Source: Pullichristensenella sp963930055
GTDB lineage: Bacteria; Bacillota; Clostridia; Christensenellales; Aristaeellaceae
Direction of reading: 5' to 3'
Length of the DNA stretch: 64,000 nucleotides
Assembly: GCA_963930055.1 (NCBI GenBank)
Contig: CAWVKS010000004.1
Location: forward strand, 62,001 to 126,000
Shown here: in pieces, positions 1 to 9,218 of the stretch
Layout of the letters: every line of letters starts with the position of its first letter
How positions within the stretch are numbered: the first letter of the stretch is position 1
Program-made: the position numbers and the translations under genes
The notes under the pieces: model-generated
Told to the model about the DNA's origin: nothing
The model's input: the letters and a program-made list of their open reading frames with translations, nothing else
Databases searched by the model: none

Positions 1-1
1 T

Positions 2-277
2 GCCTGCCTGGGCGGCGTGCTGGTCGCCCCGACGATGTATGTGCAGTATTCGCTGGGCAACACGCTCTCGGCCAAGAGCTTCGCCGGCGCGGTCATCGGC
101 GGCTACGGCAACATCTACGGCGCGATCATCGGCTCGCTGCTGATCGGCTTCCTGGAAACGTTCGTCAGCGCCTATGTCTCCTCCGCCTACAAGGAGTTCA
201 TCGTCTACGGCATGCTCATACTGTTCATGATCTTCAAGCCGACCGGCATCACCAATGCCAAGGTCTACAGCATTTAA
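2..277 (+). CDS. livH: Branched-chain amino-acid ABC transporter permease LivH (C-terminal part)
   Basis: Only the last ~91 codons are in the window; the gene starts upstream. The product is one of the two inner-membrane permeases of a high-affinity branched-chain amino-acid importer. What is visible is the conserved C-terminal region of the family: a glycine-rich stretch (AVIGGYGNIYGAIIGSLLIG) followed by a last membrane segment and the FKPTGI ending typical of LivH. It is followed after 12 bases by livM, so the two are in one operon. The substrate is assigned from family and operon only; related systems can take other amino acids or small amides. Confidence 0.88.
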   Translation, partial: ACLGGVLVAPTMYVQYSLGNTLSAKSFAGAVIGGYGNIYGAIIGSLLIGFLETFVSAYVSSAYKEFIVYGMLILFMIFKPTGITNAKVYSI

Positions 278-289
278 GGGGGTGGCGCT

Positions 290-1316
290 GTGAAAACGAT
301 CCTGAAAAAGCGCGGCTCGCGCACGGTCATCGCAGTGGCCGCGTTCGCCCTGGTGGTGCTGTTCGCGGTGCTGATGGAAAACAACATCATCTTCCAACAG
401 AACCGTTACATCTACGTGCTGATGTGCTACATCGGCATCTACTCCATCGTCAACAGCGGCATAGACGTGCTGTTTGGCTATACGGGGCAGATTTCCTTCG
501 GCCACGCGGGCTTCTTCTGCATCGGCGCGTATGGCTCGGTGCTGCTCAGCCACCAGCAGTGGGGCATCGCCAAGCTGGGGCTCACGCCCTTGCCGCCGGC
601 CATCTCCATCGTCGTCATGGCCTTCGTGGCCGCCCTGGTGGGCGCGCTGCTGGCCATGCCGGCCTCGAAGCTGGTGTTCCACTTCCTCAGCCTGCTGACC
701 ATCGCGTTCAACCAGATCATGTACTTGGTAGTGGCGAACTTCCCGGAACTGACCAACGGCTTTGTGGGCATCACACGCGTGCCGGCGGTGAAGATCGGGC
801 CTTTGGACTTCACGGCCATCCGCTCGAAGTACAGCTACCTGTTCCTGGTGCTGTTTGTGCTGGCGCTGATGCTGATCCTCAAGCAGAACATCGTGCATTC
901 CAAGCTTGGCCGTTCGATGATCGCCATCCGCGAGAACCAGACCGCCGCCAATGGCTGCGGCGTGAACATCAAGCGGGTCAAGACCATCTCCTTCGCCATC
1001 TCGGCGTTCTACGTCGGCCTGGCGGGCGGCCTGCTGGCGCACATGATGGGCTTCATCAGCCCGGATACCTTCGTGCAGAACACGTCGGTCATCTTCATCA
1101 CCATGCTGCTCTTCGGCGGCAGCGGCAACCTCATCGGCCCCATTCTCGGCTCGTTGGTCATCACCATCGTGCAGGAGAGCTTCCAGTCCCTGCAGGACTA
1201 TCGCATGCTGATCTACGGCGTGTTCCTGCTCATCGTCATACTCTATCAGCCCAAGGGCGTGGTCGGCCTCGGCCAGACGTTCTCCGGCCTGATGTCCAAG
1301 AGGGGAGGCGCTGCGA

Positions 1317-1330
<14 letters not shown>
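290..1330 (+). CDS. livM: Branched-chain amino-acid ABC transporter permease LivM
   Basis: 346-residue integral membrane protein, the second permease of the Liv importer, pairing with LivH and driven by LivG/LivF. It begins at a GTG preceded by an AAGGGGG ribosome site that overlaps the livH stop. Seen: a leading cytoplasmic Lys/Arg-rich end, about eight hydrophobic segments, the family motif GYTGQISFGHAGFF near residue 65 and the ABC-contact loop around residues 210-235 (SMIAIRENQTAANGCGVN), which is the EAA-like loop. The C-terminus repeats the LivH-like GGSGNLIGPILGS and YQPKG pattern. The end overlaps the livG start by 14 bases, indicating translational coupling. Confidence 0.93.
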
Positions 1331-2120
<790 letters not shown>

Positions 2121-2123
2121 GCA

Positions 2124-2858
2124 ATGGCGGAAAATGCGAAAAAAGCGATCCTGGAAGTGCGGGACCTGCACTTCCACTACGGCAAGATCCATGCCCTCAA
2201 CGGCGTGTCCCTGGACGTGTACCCCGGCGAGATCGTCTCGCTGATCGGCTCCAACGGCGCTGGCAAGACCACGCTGTTGCGCACGATCTCCGGCCTGCTG
2301 GGCAAGAACAGCGGCGGCACCATCACATTCGACGGCCAGCGCATCGACGGCATGGCCGGCGAGAAGATCGTCGCCCGCGGCCTGGCGCAGGTGCTTGAGA
2401 GCCGCATGGTGTTCCCGCTGCTGACCGTGCGCGAGAACCTGGAGATGGGCGCTTTCCTCATCAAGGATAAAAAGCGCATCGCCGACAACATGGAATACTG
2501 CTTTACGCTGTTCCCACGCCTGAAAGAGCGCGAAAAGCAGAACGCCGGCACGCTTTCCGGCGGCGAACAGCAGATGGTGGCCGTTTCCCGCGCGCTGATG
2601 AGCAACCCCAAGCTGTTGATGCTGGACGAGCCGTCCATGGGCCTTGCGCCCCTGGTGGTCCAGGACATCTTCAACATCATCCGCAAGGTCAACCAGGATG
2701 GTACGACGGTGCTGCTCGTGGAACAGAACGCCAACGCCGCCCTGAAGATCGCCCACCGCGCCTATGTGCAGGAGCTGGGCTCGATCGTCAAATACGGGCC
2801 CGCGGAGGAGATCGCCAACGACGACATCGTCCGCAAGACCTACCTGGGCATCACCTGA
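2124..2858 (+). CDS. livF: Branched-chain amino-acid ABC transporter ATPase LivF
   Basis: 244-residue second ATPase of the importer, forming the LivG-LivF heterodimer. Walker A GSNGAGKTTLLR (about residue 40), Q-loop AQVLESRMVFP, signature LSGGEQQMVAVSRAL (about 142), Walker B LLMLDEPSMGLAP (about 163) and switch VLLVEQNA (about 195) are all intact. The ending AYVQELGSIVKYGP...YLG is the normal LivF end. It closes the liv operon; a 190-base gap with no clear rho-independent hairpin separates it from the LacI-type regulator. Confidence 0.94.
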   Translation: MAENAKKAILEVRDLHFHYGKIHALNGVSLDVYPGEIVSLIGSNGAGKTTLLRTISGLLGKNSGGTITFDGQRIDGMAGEKIVARGLAQVLESRMVFPLLTVRENLEMGAFLIKDKKRIADNMEYCFTLFPRLKEREKQNAGTLSGGEQQMVAVSRALMSNPKLLMLDEPSMGLAPLVVQDIFNIIRKVNQDGTTVLLVEQNANAALKIAHRAYVQELGSIVKYGPAEEIANDDIVRKTYLGIT

Positions 2859-3049
2859 CGTCGCCGGTGACGTCCGCCGCGTGCTTTCTGCGCGGGGATG
2901 GGGACAGCGTAGGGCCTGTATGCCACCAACGGATAAAAGTATACTGCGGAAATTAACCTTTTTCTCTATATTTTTACCTGAGGGCTTCATACAGAATGAC
3001 TATGATAGAGAAGTACCCATCTTATGCAGCAGGGGGCCAGGAAGCAATC

Positions 3050-4075
3050 ATGTCAGCAACCAAGATTACGCTCAAAGACATTGCCAACGCGGCGGGCGTC
3101 TCGGCCATGACCGTATCCAAGGCGATCAACAACAAGCCCGGTATCTCGGAAAAAACGCGCCAGCGCGTCCTTCAGGCGGCGGCGGAGGCGGGGTATGTGC
3201 CCAACCTTTCGGCCAAGAGCCTGCGCACGAACGTCAGCCGCACGCTGGGCGTGATCCTTTCCGACAGTTCGGAAATGGTTACCTCCAAGGTGCTTTGGGC
3301 GATCGAAGAGACATGCGCCCAGCACGGTTACAGCGTCATCATCGCCAACACCGGCCACAGCGCCCAGCGCGAGCGCGAAGCCGTGCAAACGCTGTTCAGC
3401 AAGCAGATCGACGGCCTTGTGCTGGTCGCCCCGCTTCTGTACAGCCGGGAGGACATCGAGCAGCTGCGCCGCTACCGCAAGCCGTTCGTGTTCCTGATGC
3501 GCAAAAACGACCAGATGGATGTGGATTCGGTCATCAACGACAACTATCTCGGCGGCTGGCAGGTCATCGAGCACCTCGTGGGCGAAGGCTGTTCGCGGTT
3601 CCTGTTTTTGCTGATCGAGAATTCCCAGAGCTGCGAAGAGCGCAAGGAGGGCTACCTGCGCGCGCTCAATGCCCACGGCATCCACGAGGAGGATTGCCGC
3701 TTCCTCTACACATCGCCGCACATTGAGCCGGCCAAGGCGATCATGCGCGACTTCCTGCGGGAAGAGCCGTTTTCCTACAACGCCCTGGTGTGCGGTTGCG
3801 ACGTGCAGGCCATCGGCGCGATGGACGCGCTCCTGGAGGCCGGCAAGCGTATCCCCAAGGACGTGTGCCTCGCCGGATACGACGATGTGGAACTCGCCCA
3901 ATATCTGCGCGTGCCGCTGACGACGGTGACGCAGCCCTTTCACGAGATCGGTCGCCAGGGGACGGAGATACTGCTCGACCGCATCAAGTACCGGGACATG
4001 CCCGTGCGCAAGATCGTTCTCAAAAGCGAGCTTGCCGTGCGCGAATCGAGCATGCGGCGGAAGGGGCGTGCGTAG
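3050..4075 (+). CDS. LacI/PurR-family transcriptional regulator
   Basis: 341 residues from the chosen start, an ATG 8-10 bases after a GGGGCCAGGAAG ribosome site; an in-frame ATG at 2996 would add 18 unrelated residues before the helix-turn-helix. The N-terminal DNA-binding domain reads ITLKDIANAAGVSAMTVSKA with the hinge-helix region NLSAKSLRTN near residue 50, followed by a periplasmic-binding-protein-like effector domain (residues ~60-335) with the typical TLGVILSD opening and ALVCGCDVQAIGAMDALLEAG segment. It stands first in front of the permease/transketolase/reductase/kinase genes on the same strand and is probably their local regulator; the effector is unknown but a sugar acid is plausible. 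Confidence 0.9.
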   Translation: MSATKITLKDIANAAGVSAMTVSKAINNKPGISEKTRQRVLQAAAEAGYVPNLSAKSLRTNVSRTLGVILSDSSEMVTSKVLWAIEETCAQHGYSVIIANTGHSAQREREAVQTLFSKQIDGLVLVAPLLYSREDIEQLRRYRKPFVFLMRKNDQMDVDSVINDNYLGGWQVIEHLVGEGCSRFLFLLIENSQSCEERKEGYLRALNAHGIHEEDCRFLYTSPHIEPAKAIMRDFLREEPFSYNALVCGCDVQAIGAMDALLEAGKRIPKDVCLAGYDDVELAQYLRVPLTTVTQPFHEIGRQGTEILLDRIKYRDMPVRKIVLKSELAVRESSMRRKGRA

Positions 4076-4140
4076 CGCCCTGGAGGTGATGCAAGGTTTC
4101 GGAAGTTTTCAGGCTCTCAGCCGAAAAGATACTGACGCTG

Positions 4141-5034
4141 ATGTGCTTTTTCGCCGTCGGCTACGTCCTCGCCCGCAGGAAGCTGCTGCCCGGGGACGCG
4201 CCCCGCGCCCTTTCGCGGCTTTTGACGCTTTTGTTCTGCCCGGCGCTGACGCTGGGCAGCATGGCGGAGAACCTCGACCGGGCAGGTATCCGCGAAAACG
4301 CGGGCCTCTTGCTCACCAGCGCCGTGGTGATGCTCGTTTCCATCTTCGCCGTGCGCCCCTTGAGCCGGGCGCTCGCCCGCGGGGATGACGACCTGCGCCG
4401 CATACTCGATTACAACCTTCTCTACGGCAACTTCGGCTACATCGGCTACCCAATGATCCAGGGCGTCTTTGGCGACGCGGCGCTTTCGCGCTTTCTGCTG
4501 TTCGCCACGCCCCTGAGCGTGGTGTGCTACACCTACGGCCGCATGGTGCTGGAGGGGCGCAAGCGCGTGTCGCTGGGCTTTTTGCTCACGCCGCTGTCGC
4601 TTTCGCTGTTCGCGGGGCTTTTGCTGGGCGCGCTGGAGATCCCCCTGCCCGCCGTGGCAACGGGTTTCCTCGATGCCGCGGGCGACTGCATGGGCCCGGT
4701 CGCCATGCTCGTCACGGGCATGACGCTCAGCCGCATGGACGTGCTCGGCTGCCTGCGCGAAGAGAAGGGCTACCTGTTCGTGGCGCTGCGCCTGGTGCTG
4801 TTGCCGCTTGCGGCGCTGGCGGTCATGTACCCCCTGGGCGTGCGCGGCGAGGCGCTGTTCTTCACCGGCTGCTTTATGTGCTTCCCCTTTGGCGCCAACC
4901 CCGTCGTCTTTCGGGAGGCCATGGGGCTGGACGTACACAAAGCGCTGGGCATGACGCTGCTTAGTTACATCTTCTCTCTTGTGACAGTCCCCATAATGTT
5001 CACGGTTTTCCGCAATCTGGCAGGACTCCCTTAG
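4141..5034 (+). CDS. AEC-family (auxin efflux carrier-like) permease
   Basis: About 297 residues with roughly ten hydrophobic segments in two halves, of the membrane-transport protein family PF03547, whose bacterial members carry malate, malonate and other organic acids. Conserved helix-breaking motifs such as LLYGNFGYIGYPMIQ and the second-half CFMCFPFGANPVVFREAMG are present. The first ATG in frame (4141) falls inside what should be the first membrane helix. The in-frame codons upstream (from 4093, reading VSEVFRLSAEKILTL) look like the normal family N-terminus but lack a standard start codon, while an ATG with a GGAGG site at 4089 is one base out of frame. The true start is therefore uncertain. 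It probably imports the substrate of the following enzymes. Confidence 0.8.
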   Translation: MCFFAVGYVLARRKLLPGDAPRALSRLLTLLFCPALTLGSMAENLDRAGIRENAGLLLTSAVVMLVSIFAVRPLSRALARGDDDLRRILDYNLLYGNFGYIGYPMIQGVFGDAALSRFLLFATPLSVVCYTYGRMVLEGRKRVSLGFLLTPLSLSLFAGLLLGALEIPLPAVATGFLDAAGDCMGPVAMLVTGMTLSRMDVLGCLREEKGYLFVALRLVLLPLAALAVMYPLGVRGEALFFTGCFMCFPFGANPVVFREAMGLDVHKALGMTLLSYIFSLVTVPIMFTVFRNLAGLP

Positions 5035-5066
5035 CAAACATCAACGCTTTCAAGGAGGTGCCTTGT

Positions 5067-5906
5067 ATGAGCTATACACCAAAGGAGCTCCACGACCTGA
5101 AATTGATCGCGGCGACGCTGCGCGGCGACCTCATCGAGATGATCCCCCCGGGCAAGGTGGGGCATCTGGGAGGGAGCAGCTCGATCATGGATGTGACCGC
5201 GGCGCTCTATTTCAAACACATGCATGTATACGATGACCCCAAAGACCCCCGCCGCGACCGCTGCGTGTTCTCCAAGGGGCACGCGGTGCTGGCGCAGTAC
5301 GCCGCCTTCGTCGAACTGGGCTACGTCAGCCACGAGGATCTGCACAAGGTCAAAACGCTGGACGGCACGCTGCAGGGCCACCCGGATATGGACCATACGC
5401 CGGGCATCGAGGCGGTCACGGGCTCGCTCGGCCAGGGGCTGAGCATCTCGCTGGGCATGGCGCTGGGGCTGCGCCTGGACAAGAGCGATTCGCGCGTGTT
5501 CTGCATCGTCGGCGACGGCGAGCTGGACGAGGGGCAGATCTGGGAGGCCGCCATGGCCGCCGCCGCCCACAAGGTAGACAACCTCGTCGCCATCATCGAC
5601 CACAACGGCGTGCAGGCCACCGACACGGTGGAAAACGTGCTGCCCAACGGCAAGCTCAGGGAAAAGTGGGAGGCGTTCGGCTGGAACGCCATCGAGATCG
5701 ACGGCCACGATTTTTCCCAGATCCTCGAGGCGCTGGACGCGGCCAAAGCCTGCAAGGGCAAGCCCACCGCCATCATCGCCAACACCGTGAAGGGTAAGGG
5801 CTTCCCCTTCGCCGAGGGCAAGGCCGCCTACCACAACGCCGCCATGAACGAGCAGGAATATGCGCAGGCACAGGCGCTGGTCCAAAAGATGAAGGAGGAG
5901 GCGTAG
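5067..5906 (+). CDS. Transketolase, N-terminal (TPP-binding) subunit
   Basis: 279 residues from the ATG at 5067, eight bases after AAGGAGG; a GTG at 5058 lies inside the ribosome site and is less likely. The thiamine-diphosphate motif is GDGELDEGQIWEAAMAA (from about residue 150) ending in the conserved DHNG, with GHLGGSSSIMDVTAALYF near the start and KGKG near residue 245. This is the usual half-size subunit of split transketolases found in archaea and many Firmicutes. It is followed 3 bases later by the C-terminal subunit. The enzyme moves two-carbon ketol units between sugar phosphates; in this cluster hydroxypyruvate could be a donor (inference). Confidence 0.93.
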   Translation: MSYTPKELHDLKLIAATLRGDLIEMIPPGKVGHLGGSSSIMDVTAALYFKHMHVYDDPKDPRRDRCVFSKGHAVLAQYAAFVELGYVSHEDLHKVKTLDGTLQGHPDMDHTPGIEAVTGSLGQGLSISLGMALGLRLDKSDSRVFCIVGDGELDEGQIWEAAMAAAAHKVDNLVAIIDHNGVQATDTVENVLPNGKLREKWEAFGWNAIEIDGHDFSQILEALDAAKACKGKPTAIIANTVKGKGFPFAEGKAAYHNAAMNEQEYAQAQALVQKMKEEA

Positions 5907-5909
5907 GCT

Positions 5910-6854
5910 ATGGCCAAGATGAATATGCGCAAGGCTTATGGTGAGGCCCTGCTCGCGCTGGGGCGCGAGAACAAGGACGTCGTCGCCCTCGAAGCCGACC
6001 TGGGCAAGAGCACCATGTCCAACATGTTCGGCAATGAATTCCCGGAGCGCTACTTCCAGATGGGCATCGCCGAGGCCAACATGATCTCCGCTGCGGCGGG
6101 ACTGGCGCTGACCGGCAAGGTGGCCTTCGCCAGCACGTTCGCCGTGTTCGCCTCGGGCCGCCCCTACGACCAGATCCGCTCCTCGGTGGCCATTCCGCGC
6201 CTGAATGTGAAGATCTGCGGTTCCTCCGCGGGCCTGTCGGACTTCGGCGATGGCAAGACCCACCAGAGCGTGGACGACATTACCCTCATGCGCGTCCTGC
6301 CCAACATGAAGGTCTTTTCCCCGGCGGACTACTGGGAGACGAAGAAGATCGTGCGCGCCATGGCGGAACTGGACGGCCCCTGCTACATCCGCGTCAACCG
6401 CAACGACGTGCCCGACGTCACGTCCGAGAGCGACCCGTTCGAGGTGGGCAAGGTGCGCGTGATGCGCGAGGGCACGGACGTCGTCCTCTTCGCCACCGGC
6501 TACATGGTCCATCAGTCCCTGGAGGCCGCCAAGCTGCTGGAAGCTGAGGGCATCAGCGCCCGTGTGGTCAATATACACACCATCAAACCGCTGGACGCGG
6601 AGGGCGTCATCGCCGCCGCGCGGGGCATGAAGGGCGCGGTCACGGTGGAAGAGGCCTCCGTCATTGGCGGCCTGGGCGCCGCCGTGTGCGAAGCGCTGGC
6701 CGAGGGGCCGGCTCAGAGCCGCGTCCGCGTGTTGCGCGTTGGCATCGCCGACCGCTTCGGCACTTCCGCCCAGAAGTATGAGGAGCTGCTCGCGGAATAC
6801 CATCTCATGCCGAAAGACATCGCGGCCAAGGCCAAAAACGCCATTAAAGCATAA
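5910..6854 (+). CDS. Transketolase, C-terminal (pyrimidine-binding) subunit
   Basis: 314 residues combining the pyrimidine-binding domain and the transketolase C-terminal domain. The catalytic glutamate region reads FQMGIAEANMISAAAGLA near residue 55 (the commoner form is AEQNM). FASGRPYDQIRSSVA and the GKTHQSVDDITLMR segment are typical of split transketolases. The C-terminal half (from about 190) has VVLFATGYMVHQSLEAAKLL and IADRFGTSAQKYEELL. Start ATG follows the previous stop by three bases with the ribosome site AAGGAGGAGG inside the preceding gene, so the two subunits are co-translated. Confidence 0.93.
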   Translation: MAKMNMRKAYGEALLALGRENKDVVALEADLGKSTMSNMFGNEFPERYFQMGIAEANMISAAAGLALTGKVAFASTFAVFASGRPYDQIRSSVAIPRLNVKICGSSAGLSDFGDGKTHQSVDDITLMRVLPNMKVFSPADYWETKKIVRAMAELDGPCYIRVNRNDVPDVTSESDPFEVGKVRVMREGTDVVLFATGYMVHQSLEAAKLLEAEGISARVVNIHTIKPLDAEGVIAAARGMKGAVTVEEASVIGGLGAAVCEALAEGPAQSRVRVLRVGIADRFGTSAQKYEELLAEYHLMPKDIAAKAKNAIKA

Positions 6855-6868
6855 AGGAGTGTTGCGTT

Positions 6869-7756
6869 ATGAAGATCGGTTTTATCGGACTGGGGATCAT
6901 GGGCAAGCCCATGGCCAAGAACCTGCTCAAGGCGGGTTATGAACTGGTCGTGGCGGACAAGTTCGCCCCGAAGAATGTGGAAGAAGTCGTCGCCTGCGGC
7001 GCGAAAGCCGCCGCCAGCAACATGGACGTCGGTTCCCAGGTGGATGTGCTCATCACCATGGTGCCCAACTCCCCCAACGTCAAGGAAGCCCTGTTTGGCG
7101 AAGATGGCGCCGCCAAGACGCTGAAAAAGGGCGCGACGGTTCTGGATTGCTCCTCCATCAGCCCCATCGCCTCTCGAGAGATCGAGGCGGAACTGAAAAA
7201 CATGGGCATCAACATGCTCGATTGCCCGGTCTCCGGCGGCGAGCCGAAGGCCATCGACGGCACGTTGGCCTTCATGGTCGGCGGCGATGCCAAGCTCTTT
7301 GAGCAGTTCAAGCCGATCCTGGAAAAGATGGGTTCTTCCGTCGTCCTGTGCGGCGATGTGGGCGCGGGCAACGTCACCAAGCTGTGCAACCAGATCGTCG
7401 TCGCCGTGAACATCGCGGCCGTGGCCGAGGCGCTGACGCTGGGACAGCTGGCCGGCGTTGAGCCGGAGAAGATCTTCCAGGCCATCAAGGGCGGCCTGGC
7501 CGGCAGCACGGTGATGAACGCCAAGGCGCCGATGATGATGGATCAGAATTTCAAGCCCGGCTTCCGCATTGACCTGCACATCAAGGATCTCAACAACGTC
7601 GTCGATACGGCCAAGGCTGTGGATTCGCCGATCCCGCTCACCCAGTCCATGCTGGAGATGATGAAGATCCTCCACCGCGACGGCGACGGCGGATGCGACC
7701 ATAGCGCGCTTCTGAAGTACTACCAGAAGCTCACGGGCGTTACGCTGCACCACTAA
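6869..7756 (+). CDS. garR: 2-hydroxy-3-oxopropionate (tartronate semialdehyde) reductase-like beta-hydroxyacid dehydrogenase
   Basis: 295 residues, normal family length. Rossmann NAD(P)-binding motif GFIGLGIMGKPMAKNLLKAG at the N-terminus, the substrate loop DCPVSGGEPKAIDGTL near residue 115 and catalytic Lys171 in GNVTKLCNQ. These are hallmarks of the beta-hydroxyacid dehydrogenases; closest by pattern to GarR/GlxR, which reduce tartronate semialdehyde to D-glycerate. The next gene is a glycerate 2-kinase, which fits that reaction order. 3-Hydroxyisobutyrate or related dehydrogenase activity cannot be excluded from sequence. The start has a clear AAAGGAG site, and a GC-rich hairpin follows the stop. 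Confidence 0.85.
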   Translation: MKIGFIGLGIMGKPMAKNLLKAGYELVVADKFAPKNVEEVVACGAKAAASNMDVGSQVDVLITMVPNSPNVKEALFGEDGAAKTLKKGATVLDCSSISPIASREIEAELKNMGINMLDCPVSGGEPKAIDGTLAFMVGGDAKLFEQFKPILEKMGSSVVLCGDVGAGNVTKLCNQIVVAVNIAAVAEALTLGQLAGVEPEKIFQAIKGGLAGSTVMNAKAPMMMDQNFKPGFRIDLHIKDLNNVVDTAKAVDSPIPLTQSMLEMMKILHRDGDGGCDHSALLKYYQKLTGVTLHH

Positions 7757-7766
7757 CCCGCACTCC

Positions 7767-7791
7767 CTCCCGGGGCTTTCCGCCCCGGGAG
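7767..7791 (+). terminator. GC-rich intergenic hairpin
   Basis: A 10-base-pair perfect stem (CTCCCGGGGC / GCCCCGGGAG) with a five-base loop lies between the reductase and the glycerate kinase. It is not followed by a T run, so it may act as an attenuator or an mRNA-stabilising structure rather than a full terminator. Confidence 0.5.
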
Positions 7792-7821
7792 TCGACCTAC
7801 TTATCGCAACAGGAGGCGCGT

Positions 7822-9072
7822 ATGGAACATTTGCCCAGGATGGAGGGGCTGCGCGGCGACGCGCATCGCATCATCGACCGCGCCATCGGCGAGGCACTGC
7901 CCGCTGGGGCGGTGCGGCAGGCGCTGCGCGCCCTTTCGCTGCCCGACGGGCTGACGCTGGTGGCTGTGGGCAAGGCGGCCTGGGAAATGGCTGCGGCGGC
8001 CACGGCGGAGCTGGACGGGAAAATCAGGCAGGGCGTGGTCATCACCAAATACGGCCATGCCCGAGGGGAGATATCGCCCCTGCGCGTGTTCGAGGCCGGC
8101 CACCCCGTGCCGGACGAGAACTCCTTTCAGGCCACGCGCGCGGCCATCGACATGGTCAGGCCGCTGGGCGCGGGGGACACGGTGCTCTTCCTCGTCTCCG
8201 GCGGCGGCTCGGCGCTGTTCGAGCAGCCGCGCATCAGCGCGGAGGAATTGCAGGATGTTACCCGCCAGCTCCTGGCCTGCGGCGCGGACATCGCGGAGAT
8301 CAACACCATCCGCAAGCGGCTGTCCGCGGTGAAGGGCGGGCGCTTTGCCCAGCTGTGCGCGCCGGCGCGCGTGGTTTCCGTGCTTTTGTCGGATGTGCTC
8401 GGCGACCGCCTCGACGCCATCGCCTCCGGCCCGGCCGTGCCCGACCTGGGCACCTGCGACGAGGCGCGGGGCATCGTGGAAAAATACGGCCTGCGGCTGA
8501 GCGCGCAGGCGGAAGGGTTTCTTTTGGAGGAGACGCCCAAGCGTCTTGACAATGTGGAGAACCACGTCATCGGCAGCGTGCGCCAGCTGTGCGCCTCGGC
8601 TGCGCGCTGCGCGCGGGAGATGGGGTATGAGCCGCTGGTGTTGACCGACGGCCTGTGCTGCACGGCGAGGGACGCCGGCAGCTTCCTCGGCGCCATCGCC
8701 CGCAGCCACGCGGGCGGGGGAAAGGCGCTGGCCTTCATCTGCGGCGGCGAGACCGTTGTGCGGCTCACCGGCAAGGGGATGGGCGGGCGCAACCAGGAAC
8801 TGGCGCTGGCCGCCGCGCCCATGCTGGAAGGCGTAGAGGGCGCGTGCGTGTTCTCCGTCGGCTCTGACGGCACGGATGGCCCGACGGACGCCGCCGGCGG
8901 CTATGTGGATGGGGGGACGCTCAGCCGGCTGCGCGCGCAGGGGATTTCGGTGGAGGCGGTGCTGGCGGACAACGACGCCTACCACGCCCTCGCCGCCTGC
9001 GGCGGCCTCATCGTCACCGGCGCGACGGGCACCAATGTCAACGACCTGAGCGTGGCGCTCGTGCGGGGCTGA
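7822..9072 (+). CDS. Glycerate 2-kinase (GckA/TtuD-like, MOFRL type)
   Basis: 416 residues with the N-terminal DUF4147 domain and C-terminal MOFRL domain. Visible signatures are LVAVGKAAWEMAAAA near residue 48, LVSGGGSALFEQP near residue 125, EINTIRKRLSAVKGGR near residue 157 and the MOFRL segment GGETVVRLTGKGMGGRNQEL near residue 310. Members phosphorylate D-glycerate at C2, producing 2-phosphoglycerate for lower glycolysis. It is the last gene of the LacI-headed cluster. A second start ATG three codons further (7840 region) is possible, but the ATG after the AGGAGGCGCGT site is favoured. Confidence 0.9.
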   Translation: MEHLPRMEGLRGDAHRIIDRAIGEALPAGAVRQALRALSLPDGLTLVAVGKAAWEMAAAATAELDGKIRQGVVITKYGHARGEISPLRVFEAGHPVPDENSFQATRAAIDMVRPLGAGDTVLFLVSGGGSALFEQPRISAEELQDVTRQLLACGADIAEINTIRKRLSAVKGGRFAQLCAPARVVSVLLSDVLGDRLDAIASGPAVPDLGTCDEARGIVEKYGLRLSAQAEGFLLEETPKRLDNVENHVIGSVRQLCASAARCAREMGYEPLVLTDGLCCTARDAGSFLGAIARSHAGGGKALAFICGGETVVRLTGKGMGGRNQELALAAAPMLEGVEGACVFSVGSDGTDGPTDAAGGYVDGGTLSRLRAQGISVEAVLADNDAYHALAACGGLIVTGATGTNVNDLSVALVRG

Positions 9073-9218
9073 GCGAGGCAGGCACAAAGGCGGATGGCAG
9101 CGCGGGAGCGGTTTGCCTGCGATGGCGCGCCCCCGAAGCGCCTGTACCAAAGCCACGCGACAGCGTTTTTTTCCCCGCACTGCCGACATACTGGGCGCGC
9201 CCTGGCCGGAAAGGGGGG

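Noticed and set aside
2859..3049. Possible LacI operator or riboswitch in the livF-lacI gap
   Set aside because: No clear palindrome with LacI-type half-sites and no riboswitch fold visible by eye.
5031..6803. 590-codon open frame on the minus strand over the transketolase genes
   Set aside because: Shadow of two well-conserved genes; no ribosome site or family match.
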